A stretch of DNA of 29,515 nt from Damh-18 sp964570795 (GCA_964570795.1 CAZMYZ010000009.1:1-29515); one strand, 5' to 3'; shown: positions 1 through 8,016, counted from the first letter of the stretch. Translations and numbers: made by a program. Notes: generated by a model not told the origin, from the letters alone.

Positions 1-961
1 AGGTGGTGGGCGGTAGGGTGACGGCGAGCATACCAATCATGATAAAGATGAGTGAATTGGCAAGGAAAGCGAACTGACTCCAGTATTTCTCCACAAACTC
101 GAGTGCATGGACAGGAATCTTGTATCGGCCATAATTTCCCATAAGGAGCGATGCAACTGCGGTAGCAATAATGGACGAGAGCATTATGTGTGTACCGCCT
201 ATAGTCATGTGGTGATTCCAGAGTTCAGAACAAATGAAGGTGGTGTGCGCGAGTACCATGGTGAGTGTGATAGAGGCAAATTCATTGCTTCGTGTGAAGC
301 CAATGAGTTTTGCGAATACACCACCAAAGATGAGACCAAAGAGAATACCGCCAAACACCATACCAAGGAAAGAAAGGGTGCCATGGAAGATATCGCTCGT
401 ACTATAGACACCAGTCTCGGCGATAGCGAGGATGACGAGGAAGAGCGCTACACCAGTACCATCATTGAAAATACTTTCTCCTTCAAAAATAAGTGAGAGA
501 CGGCGTGGGGCACCATATTCTTTGAAAAGTGCCAAAACGGCCACGGGGTCGGTAGCAGAAATAATGGCACCAAAGGTAAGTGAGAGGAGGAATGGGATTT
601 CAAACCCTACCATGGTAAGGACGGCATCAAGCCCAAAGGCAATAAGGAATGTAGATACAATGAGGCTCACAATGGCGAGCACACTAATAATGAGTGCATC
701 CTGTGTGAGGTGTTTTATGTTGATATTGTACGCTGACTCAAAAATGAGCGTCGGGAGGAAGATAAAGAAGAGAAGTTCTGGGGTGAGGGTGAGGTCGTCG
801 AGAAATCCAAGGTACGGAAGTGCGGCAAGAGACGCAAGCACGACACCGACACCTACAAGGAATACGGTGCGGGGGACTTTAATACGTTGGGCAACAAAAA
901 GTGAAATACTCGAAATGGCGAGCATTGAAAAGAGCGCGAGCGCTGTTTCTACGGTGAGCAT
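1..961 (-). CDS. Na+/H+ antiporter, NhaP/CPA1 family (3' end missing)
   Basis: I translated the minus strand by hand: 320 codons are open from the ATG at 961 to the window edge, so the C-terminus is cut off. The product is a polytopic membrane protein that should exchange Na+ (or K+) for protons across the cytoplasmic membrane. The family hallmark is visible around residues 130-170: a hydrophobic helix with ATDPVAVLALFKEYG, followed by a second helix with EGESIFNDGTGVALF. In CPA1 proteins the Asp of TDP and the Asp of FNDG line the transport path. An in-frame TAA four codons upstream of the ATG makes this the first possible start. There is no Shine-Dalgarno sequence; a TAGTAA that could act as a -10 lies 9 nt before the ATG. 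The CBS-domain gene ends about 100 nt upstream on the same strand and may be co-transcribed, which would suit a nucleotide-sensing partner. Confidence 0.9.
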   Translation of the reverse strand, partial: MLTVETALALFSMLAISSISLFVAQRIKVPRTVFLVGVGVVLASLAALPYLGFLDDLTLTPELLFFIFLPTLIFESAYNINIKHLTQDALIISVLAIVSLIVSTFLIAFGLDAVLTMVGFEIPFLLSLTFGAIISATDPVAVLALFKEYGAPRRLSLIFEGESIFNDGTGVALFLVILAIAETGVYSTSDIFHGTLSFLGMVFGGILFGLIFGGVFAKLIGFTRSNEFASITLTMVLAHTTFICSELWNHHMTIGGTHIMLSSIIATAVASLLMGNYGRYKIPVHALEFVEKYWSQFAFLANSLIFIMIGMLAVTLPPTT

Positions 962-1064
962 AGTGCGAAATTACTACAATATGAATAACAAAGTGCCTCC
1001 GACAACGGTACATACACACCCCATGCCAAAGGCGTAGAGGGTGTGACACTGTTCTGGTGATAAC

Positions 1065-1523
1065 CTAGTGATTATCGCGAATGCCGAGGTATTTGGCAAG
1101 GATATGCTTGAGGCCGCGGCGAGAAATGACGCCGATTGGCCGCTCATCTTGGTCGACAATAGGAATATGTGCAGTTTGATGTGCAATCGCGGTGCCAGCG
1201 ATGGTGATGAGTGAGTCGTCGACATGGACTGATTGAAAGTCGACATTCATGAAGTCACGCACCTCCATATCTGCAGTGTCCTTTACTGCCATTTCAAAAA
1301 GTTCTTCAGTGCCGAGTTGGGTGAGTACATGGTCGCCATCGAGACTCGTGGGAACAATAGCATCAAGAAGGTCAGACACATTGACTTCACCCGTAAGGAC
1401 GCCGTCATCGCCAACTACCAAAAGGGAATTGGTGTGCTCTTTCATCATGAGTGCGATTGCATCACGAAAAGTACCATCTTCGGGGATGAGAACCGCTTCT
1501 TTTGTAATATCGCGTATCTCCAT
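1065..1523 (-). CDS. CBS-pair domain protein
   Basis: Small soluble protein of about 152 residues made almost entirely of two CBS repeats, a fold that usually binds AMP, ATP or S-adenosylmethionine. The first repeat contains DAIALMMKEHTNSLLVVGDD and GEVNVSDLLDAI; the second contains RDFMNVDFQSVHVDDSL, HIPIVDQDERPIGVISRRGL and a C-terminal helix. No enzymatic domain is attached. An ATG nine codons earlier (1550) is possible, but I prefer 1523: TTTACA and TATCAT with 16-nt spacing lie just upstream, with the -10 ending 9 nt before this ATG, as for many genes here, while the earlier ATG sits right against a terminator-like hairpin. It lies upstream of the antiporter on the same strand and may regulate it; that is inference. 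Confidence 0.85.
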   Translation of the reverse strand: MEIRDITKEAVLIPEDGTFRDAIALMMKEHTNSLLVVGDDGVLTGEVNVSDLLDAIVPTSLDGDHVLTQLGTEELFEMAVKDTADMEVRDFMNVDFQSVHVDDSLITIAGTAIAHQTAHIPIVDQDERPIGVISRRGLKHILAKYLGIRDNH

Positions 1524-1532
1524 ATACGTATA

Positions 1533-1560
1533 ATGATACTCTTTCTTCATGGTGTGTAAA
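1533..1560 (-). promoter_or_regulatory. promoter of the CBS-domain gene
   Basis: On the minus strand TTTACA (1555-1560) and TATCAT (1533-1538) are separated by 16 nt, and the -10 ends 9 nt before the ATG at 1523. The predicted mRNA would have almost no leader. The -35 overlaps the 3' arm of the upstream hairpin by three bases. Confidence 0.5.
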
Positions 1561-1596
1561 GAACCCCACTCTTACGAGTGGGACCAGGGGTTCTTT
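1558..1596 (-). terminator. hairpin, probable terminator of a gene lost in the gap
   Basis: AAAGAACCCC (1558-1567) is complementary to GGGGTTCTTT (1587-1596), and an inner CCCACTC/GAGTGGG arm overlaps it, so two alternative pairings exist. On the minus strand the 3' arm ends in a T-rich stretch. It sits directly upstream of the CBS gene, so it probably ends a transcript coming from the gap. Confidence 0.45.
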
Positions 1597-1602
1597 GCTA
1601 GC

Positions 1603-1702
1603 NNNNNNNNNNNNNNNNNNNNNNNNNNNNNNNNNNNNNNNNNNNNNNNNNNNNNNNNNNNNNNNNNNNNNNNNNNNNNNNNNNNNNNNNNNNNNNNNNN
1701 NN
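1603..1702. other. assembly gap (100 N)
   Basis: Exactly 100 undetermined bases, the usual placeholder for a scaffold join of unknown length. Gene order and distance across this point are not established by the sequence. Confidence 0.99.
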
Positions 1703-1703
1703 A

Positions 1704-1737
1704 CTGAAAGAAAACCGCCACACGGAAGTGTGACGGG
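1704..1737 (-). terminator. terminator of the small unknown gene at 1745-2092
   Basis: On the minus strand CCGTCACAC pairs with GTGTGGCGG around a TTCC loop (one mismatch) and is followed by TTTTCTTT. It begins within 10 nt of the stop codon at 1745. Confidence 0.7.
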
Positions 1738-1744
1738 TATAGGG

Positions 1745-2092
1745 CTAATATTCGATGTCCTTGATTTCATTGAGGACAATCTGCGCGCGAGACTCTGCGC
1801 GCATTTTTTTTGTGAGTGTGCGCGCAACTAGCCGTACTGCTTCGACACTTGGGGTGCGTAAAGTGACAAAGGGAAGTATGCCTTTGATTGTTTTTGCTTC
1901 ACATCCAATACCGTAGCGATGTCTGAAAACCACCGCATCTTGCGCATTGTCAAACGTGCGCACAATTTTTTCACCCATCTCCTGCACACGTGACTCACCA
2001 AGGGTCTCGATGAGAAATTTGGTTTTATCGGGGTCTCTAAACCCCATATCAAAGAAAAGTCGCCAAACTCCCGACATCTGAATTCCGGGCAT
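1745..2092 (-). CDS. hypothetical protein, 115 aa, SD-led
   Basis: I do not recognise a family. The protein is soluble-looking, mixed alpha/beta and rich in charged residues, with no membrane segment or signal peptide. Two later Met codons (residues 6 and 16) could start it, but the first ATG has a full AGGAGG five bases upstream and is clearly favoured. The promoter is equally clear: TTGCTT and TGTAAT spaced 17 nt with an extended TGC, giving a leader of roughly 27 nt. Terminator at 1704-1737. It is one of four small unknown minus-strand genes here (with 17984, 18502 and 22854) that have a strong SD, unlike most neighbours. That suggests a distinct mode of expression but says nothing direct about function. 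It diverges from the DUF2721 gene. Confidence 0.75.
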   Translation of the reverse strand: MPGIQMSGVWRLFFDMGFRDPDKTKFLIETLGESRVQEMGEKIVRTFDNAQDAVVFRHRYGIGCEAKTIKGILPFVTLRTPSVEAVRLVARTLTKKMRAESRAQIVLNEIKDIEY

Positions 2093-2125
2093 GCACGCCT
2101 CCTATAAATGAACGTAACTCATGTA

Positions 2126-2154
2126 TTACAGCACATTTTCTGTAGAAAAGCAAA
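2126..2154 (-). promoter_or_regulatory. promoter of the gene at 1745-2092
   Basis: On the minus strand TTGCTT (2149-2154) and TGTAAT (2126-2131) are spaced 17 nt, with TGC just before the -10. The expected leader of about 27 nt carries AGGAGG. Confidence 0.65.
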
Positions 2155-2217
2155 AATGGGTGACTTGTACACATGCGCGTGAGTCACTTTTCACGTATGC
2201 TATAGCCTATGATAAGT

Positions 2218-2661
2218 ATGAATATTATTCAGGCGATGCTTGCGCCTGCGGTGATGGTGTCGGCGTGTGGGTTACTGCTTTTGGGGATGAATAACAAATA
2301 TTCACTTGTGATTGATAGAATCCGTGCACTCCATCTCGAAAAGCGCGTACATGCAGATACGCTCACCCCAGCACGCCGTGAAAATATCGACGCACAACTC
2401 AAGGCGTTCCGGAAGCGTGTGAGTATGGTGCGCAACGCAGTGGTGGGGTACACGATTGCCGTGGGATGTTTTATTTTAACCTCACTCGGGATTGGTATTC
2501 AGCAGTGGCTCGCAGTCCCCTCACTCACATTTGTCGCCGTCGTTTTCTTTCTTATCGGCATGATTGCAATTTTTGCGGGAGCACTCTTTGCATGTATTGA
2601 TGCATGGACGGGGTATCAGGTGATTATGATTGAGATGGAGGAAGAGGAACGAAATATATAA
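2218..2661 (+). CDS. DUF2721 family membrane protein
   Basis: Small integral membrane protein of about 147 residues. The N-terminal AMLAPAVMVSACGLLLLGMNN followed by YSLVIDRIRAL is the signature of the DUF2721 family (function unknown). A charged cytoplasmic stretch follows, then two further membrane segments (VVGYTIAVGCFILTSLGIGI and FVAVVFFLIGMIAIFAGALF) and an acidic tail, EMEEEERNI. An ATG three codons upstream (2209) is possible. However, an extended -10, TGC-TATAGC (2198-2206), ends only 2 nt before that codon and 11 nt before the ATG at 2218, so 2218 is more likely. The helicase gene begins 2 nt after the stop codon, so the two are almost certainly co-transcribed. Confidence 0.85.
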   Translation: MNIIQAMLAPAVMVSACGLLLLGMNNKYSLVIDRIRALHLEKRVHADTLTPARRENIDAQLKAFRKRVSMVRNAVVGYTIAVGCFILTSLGIGIQQWLAVPSLTFVAVVFFLIGMIAIFAGALFACIDAWTGYQVIMIEMEEEERNI

Positions 2662-2663
2662 TT

Positions 2664-5657
2664 ATGAATGATTCACTTTTTCTTGAGGCGTACAACAGAC
2701 TCAATGCTGCTCAAAAAAAGGCGGTAGATACGATAGAGGGTCCCGTGATGGTGATTGCCGGCCCTGGCACCGGAAAGACGCAGATTCTCACCTTGCGCAT
2801 TGCGAATATTTTGCGCGTGACTGATACAGCGCCCGAAAGCATTTTGGCACTCACGTTCACTGAGTCAGGCGCTCGCGCGATGCGCGAGCGCCTTGCCTCA
2901 TATATAGGAGCGCCTGCGTACCGTGTGCCGATTCATACCTTTCATGAATTCGCGGGAGGACTCATTCGCGCATATCCTGATGCCTATGAACGTGCGGTGG
3001 GCGGGCGTCCCATTGCCGATCTTGAGAAAATCACCCTCATCGAGTCTATTCTTTCCACATCTACCATCACGCTCTTGCGCCCACGAGGGAATCCGCAATT
3101 CTATATTTCACCCATTATCAACGCTCTCTCTTTGATGAAGCGGGAGTACATTACGCCGGATGCATTTACCCGTATTATTGAAGAACAGGAGGCGGTACTT
3201 AATGCAACGCCGCAGTTTCATGAAAAAGGTGCTCATAAGGGCAAAGTACGGAGTGAGTATATCGACCGTGAGAAAGGGGTACAGAAAAATCGTGAACTCC
3301 TTTTTGTGTACCGCGCATATGAGGCGGCCCTCGCCGCGGAGCGTCTTGTCGATTTTGACGACATGATTTTTGAGACCGTGAAGGCACTGGAACATAATGA
3401 AGATATGCTTCGCTCACTTCAGGAGCGGTATCAGTACGTGCTCGCCGATGAGCATCAGGATGTAAACGGAAGTCAGAACCGTATTCTCGAACTCCTTGCC
3501 TCATTCCACGAGCGACCAAATCTTTTTGTGGTGGGAGATGAAAAACAGTCCATCTATCGTTTTCAGGGTGCGTCACTTGAAAACTTTCTTTTCTTTGAGG
3601 AAAAGTTTCCGCATACGACCACCGTGGCACTTACAGAAAACTATCGTTCTGCGCAGGGTATTCTCGACCTCGCACAGGAACTCATTACTGCCGAGGAAGG
3701 ACCAGCATCCGCCCTTCGTGTCGCACTCACTGCTACACGGGAAGAGACGGCACAGATTGAATCACGAGGTTTTAGTCACGAGGCGGTAGAACATGCATAT
3801 ATAGTCGATACTGTAGAGAAACTCATTGCACAAAAGGTACCGAGAGACGAGGTTGCTATTATTGTGCGTACCAATAGAGAAGTGGAGGAAATCGCTACGC
3901 TTCTGCGGAAAAAGGGAGTACAGGCGGAGTCGTCTGCAGACAGTGATATTTTAACACACCCCATTACTGCGCATGTGCGGATGCTTCTTCGTGCTGCTAC
4001 GAGCCCGGGTGACGAGCGTGCGCTCTTTGAGCTCCTCCATAGTGGATACAGCGGTGTGCGCACTGCAGATTTGGTGCGTATTACGCAGCATCGCTCATAT
4101 AGTAATCCACTTGCGCACATTGTTGCGGATGTTGATTTTCTCGAATCAATCGGTGTGGAAGATGTTGCGCCTATTGTGCGCATGGTGAAACTACTCAAAG
4201 GCGCGCGTGATCGTATGGGAGTGGAGGCACCGCACCGCCTCCTCGAGTATATACTCAAGGAAAGCGGCTTTTTCGACCATGCGGTTGCACAGGACCCTTT
4301 TGAAGGCAGTCGCGTGATTCGCCGTCTCTATGATGAAGTGGAAGTCTTGGTACAGCAGGGAAAAGTATCAACACTGAAAGATGTGGAAGAGATGTTTGCA
4401 CAGTGTGTCCTTCATAATATTGCACTCAACGCACCGTATATGCATACGGGAAGTAGCGCCGTACAGGTAATGACCGCACATAAAGCAAAGGGACTGGAGT
4501 TCCATCATGTATTCGTCCCCCATCTCACCGACAATAAATGGGGTGGTCGCGCGCGCGCGTCGTATTTTGCGATTCCCGTTACTAAGCAAATTAAATCCGA
4601 TGCAATCGACCCACTTGAGGACGAGCGTAAGTTGCTCTATGTGGCACTCACCCGTGCGAAGGTAGGACTGTACCTTAGTACTTCTGCGACTAATATTGAA
4701 GGACGCACCCTTCTACCGACACGACTGCTTGAGGGGGTTGGCGAGACACTTATAGCCCGTCCTGATGGACAGCAGTACGAGGATGCTTTCAACCCCGGTG
4801 ACATAATTGCGGATGAAGTACCCAAGGATACTATCGACACCGCACTGCTTCTCCATACTGTGAGTACTCGTGGACTTTCAGCAACGGCACTTAATAATTA
4901 CCTCCGGAGCCCTTGGGACTATCTCTATCGCAATGTACTCCATATTCCCGAAATACAGCCCGAGACGGCACAATTTGGTACGGCGCTTCATGGTGCGCTT
5001 GAGAGCATTTTCCGCTATCGGCACAATGAAGGAACACTCCCCGATGCCACCATCATAAAGGGTTACCTCGAGCGAGAATTGGGGAAACTTCCTATTACCC
5101 ATGACGAGTATGTACGCCACCACGAAGCAGGCTTTACGGTTCTTTTGTCATATCTTGATTTTATTAAGGACGCACTCCCTCACGAAACAAAAGAAGAGTA
5201 TAAGTTGCAGGTAGTCCTTGAAACGGGAAATCCTGAGTTACCACAGATTCCGCTCACCGGCATGTTTGATCGTCTCGACTTTGGAGAGGACGGTATGCTT
5301 ATACGTGTTGTTGATTATAAAACAGGCAAGCCACGTACACGCGGTTATATCGAAGGTACGACGAAAGATTCAAATGGTGACTACAAACGCCAACTCACGT
5401 TCTATGCACTCATTCTCGCGCTCTCGGGTGACGAGCGCCTCGCTTCACGCACAGACACACTCTCATTCATCGAGCCTGATGAAAAAGGGAAGATTCACGA
5501 AGAGACATACGTCATTACTGAGGAGGAGATTGAAGCCCTCAAAGTGGAGATTATTCGCGTGGGACTCGAAATAGCACACGGCGCGTTTTTAAACGCGCCG
5601 TGTGATCCAACTATTTCTTCGTACTGCCACCTCGTGTCAGAACTCAAGAGTCGCTAG
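2664..5657 (+). CDS. UvrD-family helicase with C-terminal PD-(D/E)XK nuclease
   Basis: Single-chain 997-residue helicase-nuclease, probably acting in double-strand-break end processing or repair. Superfamily 1 motifs appear in order: GPGTGKT (residues 33-39), LALTFTESGARAMRERL, a Walker B reading ADEHQD where UvrD usually has DEYQD, VVGDEKQSIYRFQGA, LTENYRS, VMTAHKAKGLEFHHVFVPHL and KLLYVALTRAK. The C-terminal 250 residues form a RecB-like nuclease: LTGMFDRLDFGEDGMLIRVV then DYKTGKPR gives the Asp and Asp-x-Lys active-site pattern. Two cysteines close the domain (PCDPTISSYC), but I see no further cysteines in the nuclease region, so a complete four-Cys Fe-S cluster is not supported. It sits 2 nt after DUF2721. 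A perfect palindrome lies in frame near the 3' end (5575-5604). Such fusions are common in small-genome bacteria lacking RecBCD. Confidence 0.93.
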   Translation: MNDSLFLEAYNRLNAAQKKAVDTIEGPVMVIAGPGTGKTQILTLRIANILRVTDTAPESILALTFTESGARAMRERLASYIGAPAYRVPIHTFHEFAGGLIRAYPDAYERAVGGRPIADLEKITLIESILSTSTITLLRPRGNPQFYISPIINALSLMKREYITPDAFTRIIEEQEAVLNATPQFHEKGAHKGKVRSEYIDREKGVQKNRELLFVYRAYEAALAAERLVDFDDMIFETVKALEHNEDMLRSLQERYQYVLADEHQDVNGSQNRILELLASFHERPNLFVVGDEKQSIYRFQGASLENFLFFEEKFPHTTTVALTENYRSAQGILDLAQELITAEEGPASALRVALTATREETAQIESRGFSHEAVEHAYIVDTVEKLIAQKVPRDEVAIIVRTNREVEEIATLLRKKGVQAESSADSDILTHPITAHVRMLLRAATSPGDERALFELLHSGYSGVRTADLVRITQHRSYSNPLAHIVADVDFLESIGVEDVAPIVRMVKLLKGARDRMGVEAPHRLLEYILKESGFFDHAVAQDPFEGSRVIRRLYDEVEVLVQQGKVSTLKDVEEMFAQCVLHNIALNAPYMHTGSSAVQVMTAHKAKGLEFHHVFVPHLTDNKWGGRARASYFAIPVTKQIKSDAIDPLEDERKLLYVALTRAKVGLYLSTSATNIEGRTLLPTRLLEGVGETLIARPDGQQYEDAFNPGDIIADEVPKDTIDTALLLHTVSTRGLSATALNNYLRSPWDYLYRNVLHIPEIQPETAQFGTALHGALESIFRYRHNEGTLPDATIIKGYLERELGKLPITHDEYVRHHEAGFTVLLSYLDFIKDALPHETKEEYKLQVVLETGNPELPQIPLTGMFDRLDFGEDGMLIRVVDYKTGKPRTRGYIEGTTKDSNGDYKRQLTFYALILALSGDERLASRTDTLSFIEPDEKGKIHEETYVITEEEIEALKVEIIRVGLEIAHGAFLNAPCDPTISSYCHLVSELKSR
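5575..5604. repeat. perfect 14-bp palindrome inside the helicase gene
   Basis: CACACGGCGCGTTT is followed by TT and then its exact reverse complement. It is translated in frame as HGAFLNAP near the protein's C-terminus. No T-run follows, so it is not a standard terminator for either strand. Confidence 0.85.
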
Positions 5658-5661
5658 GATA

Positions 5662-6429
5662 TTATTCTGCTCCTTTTCCAGAAAGTTGTGCGAGCATGGT
5701 GTCTACCATTTGCTTCACAACTTCGTATGGCTGAGCGCCGTCAATCACGCCTTGTTGGTCACCCACAATCATTACTGAGTATGGTGTGCCCTTTGCACCT
5801 GCCTTCATTGCCGCAGCTACGTCCTCGGTGATTTTTGCATCAAAGGTACCGGCTTCTACGCAGGCAGTGTACTTTGCCTTATCTACTCCTGCAGTCACTG
5901 CGTATTCAGGGAGTTTTGCAAGGTTTGATGGTTCGTTTACTCCACGGTCGCTGATAAGAAGATTTGCAAATTTCCAAAATGCGTCGTTGCCACCGAGGCT
6001 TGCAACACACTCAGACGCTGCAGCCACCTTTGGGGCATTTGGATGAAGTTGCTTGAGTGGAAACTGGCGATATACCCATGCCACCTGACCATCCTTACCA
6101 TAGGTCTCCATGATTTTTTGCATGGACTCATGGAAGTTCTTACAGAATGGGCAATCGAAGTCCGAATATTCCACAATCATAATAGGCGCATTTGGATTAC
6201 CGTAGATATGGTCCTTGTCGGTAACGGGCGCTACTTCCATGGTGCCGGTCACTTGTTGGTTCCCAGGCTTTTCATTTCCTACTTGTACAGGAGTACCTCC
6301 TTTATTATTACCACTATAGACAATCGCACCCGCAATGAGGAGTGCAGAGAGCACAATAGCCACCGGAACACCAAGAGGGCTACGAGGGGCTTGTGGTTGT
6401 GGTCGAGGTACTGTGTTTTCTTCTGTCAT
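5662..6429 (-). CDS. membrane-anchored DsbA-like thiol oxidoreductase
   Basis: 255 residues. A short proline-rich N-terminus is followed by one membrane anchor (about residues 20-39, VPVAIVLSALLIAGAIVYSG), a linker, and an extracytoplasmic thioredoxin-fold domain. The active site is CPFC (C93 and C96, in SDFDCPFCKNFHE), preceded by the strand PIMIVEYSD. The cis-proline loop reads KGTPYSVM near residue 217. Two further cysteines (SECVASL and TACVEAG) are typical of this COG1651-type DsbA branch. It probably forms disulphides in exported proteins; no DsbB or VKOR partner lies in the window. On the minus strand TATAAT (6469-6474) precedes a leader of roughly 35 nt that begins with a 7-bp hairpin (6445-6463). 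There is no SD. It converges with the helicase gene, the stop codons being 4 nt apart. Confidence 0.92.
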   Translation of the reverse strand: MTEENTVPRPQPQAPRSPLGVPVAIVLSALLIAGAIVYSGNNKGGTPVQVGNEKPGNQQVTGTMEVAPVTDKDHIYGNPNAPIMIVEYSDFDCPFCKNFHESMQKIMETYGKDGQVAWVYRQFPLKQLHPNAPKVAAASECVASLGGNDAFWKFANLLISDRGVNEPSNLAKLPEYAVTAGVDKAKYTACVEAGTFDAKITEDVAAAMKAGAKGTPYSVMIVGDQQGVIDGAQPYEVVKQMVDTMLAQLSGKGAE

Positions 6430-6522
6430 GCTTATTTATTATCAATGCGCGCTACACGCGCATGTCCGATTATATTGTTAATCACTATGTACGGAAAAGT
6501 ATACCATAGTCATATTTTTGCG

Positions 6523-6531
6523 TGATATACT
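6523..6531 (+). promoter_or_regulatory. extended -10 of uppP
   Basis: TG-A-TATACT with no convincing -35. It ends 8 nt before the ATG at 6540 (2 nt before the ATG at 6534), so the mRNA would be leaderless or nearly so. Confidence 0.5.
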
Positions 6532-6539
6532 GTATGGAT

Positions 6540-7349
6540 ATGGATATTCTGTCGGCAAGTTTCCTTGGGTTTGTGCAGGGAATTACGGAGTTCATCCCTG
6601 TTTCCTCATCAGGACACTTGGTGCTCGCGCATATATTGCTTGATGTAGAGGCGGTGAACTCACTCGCGTTTGATGCGGTCCTTCAACTCGCTACCGCCCT
6701 CGCCGTCATCGTCTACTTTTTTGACGAGCTCTATGCGCTTGTGCAGACCGTCTTCCGTACACTGGGTCGTCTCCCTGTGAACGAAAAGGATTTACTCATT
6801 GTGAAAGCACTCGCTATCGGTACGGTACCTGCAGTTATCTTAGGTATCTTCCTTGAGTCCTATATGGAGAGTATTTTCCGCAACCCGATTCTGGTTGCAG
6901 GCACACTTATTTTAGGTTCATTCCTGTTTATGTATGCAGAGTATGTGTATGACAATAATTTTCATACGGGAGAGATAGATACGAAAACCGGCTTCAAGAT
7001 AGGTCTCTTTCAATCACTTGCGCTTATACCAGGATTTTCACGTTCGGGGGTAACGATTGCCGGCGGTATGCTTATGGGTTTGAGTCGCTCTGAAGCAGCG
7101 CGCTTTTCTTTCCTCCTTGCACTTCCGGTGATTCTTGGTTCTGGTATGAAGAAACTTCTCGAACTTATTACCTCTTCAGTACAGGTTGAATGGGCTCCTA
7201 TCGGGATTGGAGCGGGTGTGGCATTTGTGGTTGGACTGTGTGCAATTCACTTTATGATTACCTTCATAAAGAATCACTCACTCTGGCCGTTTATTTGGTA
7301 TCGGATAACTCTCGCATGCTTCGTCCTCTTTGTCGCCTTCTTTGGATAA
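6540..7349 (+). CDS. uppP: undecaprenyl-diphosphate phosphatase
   Basis: Integral membrane enzyme that removes one phosphate from undecaprenyl diphosphate, recycling the lipid carrier for peptidoglycan and other surface polymers. Both family signatures are intact: QGITEFIPVSSSGH near the N-terminus (catalytic Glu and Ser-rich loop) and PGFSRSGVTIAGG in the second half (catalytic Arg). The roughly 270-residue length and about eight hydrophobic segments match BacA/UppP. Starts are possible at a GTG (6522) and ATGs at 6534 and 6540. The GTG overlaps the -10 box, and 6540 gives the 8-nt spacing seen for other genes here. The stop codon is itself the first base pairs of the long hairpin element at 7347-7472. 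It diverges from the DsbA gene. Confidence 0.95.
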   Translation: MDILSASFLGFVQGITEFIPVSSSGHLVLAHILLDVEAVNSLAFDAVLQLATALAVIVYFFDELYALVQTVFRTLGRLPVNEKDLLIVKALAIGTVPAVILGIFLESYMESIFRNPILVAGTLILGSFLFMYAEYVYDNNFHTGEIDTKTGFKIGLFQSLALIPGFSRSGVTIAGGMLMGLSRSEAARFSFLLALPVILGSGMKKLLELITSSVQVEWAPIGIGAGVAFVVGLCAIHFMITFIKNHSLWPFIWYRITLACFVLFVAFFG

Positions 7350-7472
7350 AACATGCAAAAGAAGCACATCTACTTTGTTGTCTTCGTCAAAAAATAGTTC
7401 ACCGTACGAAAATGTACGGCTCACAATTTTTTAACTCGACGCCTCGTACCTGTACTCCTTTTGCATGTTTTA
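7347..7472. repeat. structured repeat element, copy A
   Basis: A long imperfect hairpin. The outer stem is 15 bp and perfect (7347-7361 with 7458-7472, TAAAACATGCAAAAG). Then come a conserved 5' block TACTTTGTTGTCTTCGTC (7371-7388), a middle stem AAAAAAT/ATTTTTT, a terminal hairpin CCGTAC/GTACGG (7402-7407, 7414-7419) and a conserved 3' block CTCGACGCCTCGTACCTG (7435-7452). It begins at the uppP stop codon. Related copies are at 12588-12709 and 14043-14164 with the same internal blocks but different outer stems. It could act as a terminator or 3'-end structure; I know of no named family that fits. Confidence 0.85.
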
Positions 7473-7529
7473 GTTTCCAGTCAACAATTTCGTTTCTATT
7501 ATTAGCAGAAATATTTTAATCACATCACT

Positions 7530-7853
7530 ATGAACATCTTCAATGAGTACCGTGCATATATACAGGACAATCCAAAAGGTCTTTGGTTTAAACGAAAGTT
7601 ATACGGGTGGGGATGGACACCAGTTACCTGGCAGGGGTGGGCGATTATACTCGGCTTTATCATTATACTCATCGCTGATTCGGTGCGTACCGCGACGCCG
7701 CTGTCACCCACAGACCTCCCACCTCTTGCATTCGCACTTCGCGTACTTCTCTATGTAGGAGTCCTCATAGCCATTTGTTACAAGAAAGGCGAGAAGCCAA
7801 AATGGCAGTGGGGTATACCAAAAGACAATCAAGACACCACCCCCGAAGCATAA
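7530..7853 (+). CDS. small membrane protein of unknown function
   Basis: 107 residues. A basic N-terminus carrying YGWGWTPVTWQGWAIILG leads into the first membrane helix (about residues 35-52). A second helix (about 67-87, LAFALRVLLYVGVLIAICYK) follows, then a short tail KKGEKPKWQWGIPKDNQ. The aromatic GWGWTP.TWQGW motif next to the first helix is, from memory, recurrent in small Parcubacteria membrane proteins; I cannot name a function. A TATTAT about 35 nt upstream of the ATG may be its -10. The gene ends directly before the hairpin cluster and the first copy of the 37-nt direct repeat that bounds the island. Confidence 0.75.
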   Translation: MNIFNEYRAYIQDNPKGLWFKRKLYGWGWTPVTWQGWAIILGFIIILIADSVRTATPLSPTDLPPLAFALRVLLYVGVLIAICYKKGEKPKWQWGIPKDNQDTTPEA

Positions 7854-7862
7854 TACATACAC

Positions 7863-7959
7863 TTTTATATTGCCGACATCGTAAGTCGGCAATATAAAAA
7901 AGGCCGACGTCGGCCATACTGAAATAAAAATGAGCGACTTACGATGTCGCTCATTTTTT
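7863..7959. repeat. hairpin cluster with left copy of the 37-nt direct repeat
   Basis: Three stacked inverted repeats. Hairpin 1 is TTTTATATTGCCGAC (7863-7877) with its complement (7885-7899). Next is the perfect palindrome GGCCGACGTCGGCC (7902-7915). Hairpin 3 is AAAAATGAGCGAC (7926-7938) with its complement (7946-7958), followed by one more T, and looks like a plus-strand terminator. The cores of hairpins 1 and 3 (CGACATCGTAAGTCG and CGACTTACGATGTCG) are reverse complements of each other. Bases 7875-7911 recur exactly at 11908-11944. Confidence 0.85.
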
Positions 7960-8016
7960 GAATGGTTGAACAGGATTTCATCTTCTCGCAACTCACTTTC
8001 AGAGAAACCTATAAAA

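Noticed and set aside
974..1246. 90-codon minus-strand frame ending in a hydrophobic stretch (GMGCVCTVVGGTLLFIL)
   Set aside because: Most of it is an out-of-frame shadow of the CBS-domain gene. Only the last 30 codons look membrane-like and they lack a start codon; a tiny membrane peptide cannot be excluded.
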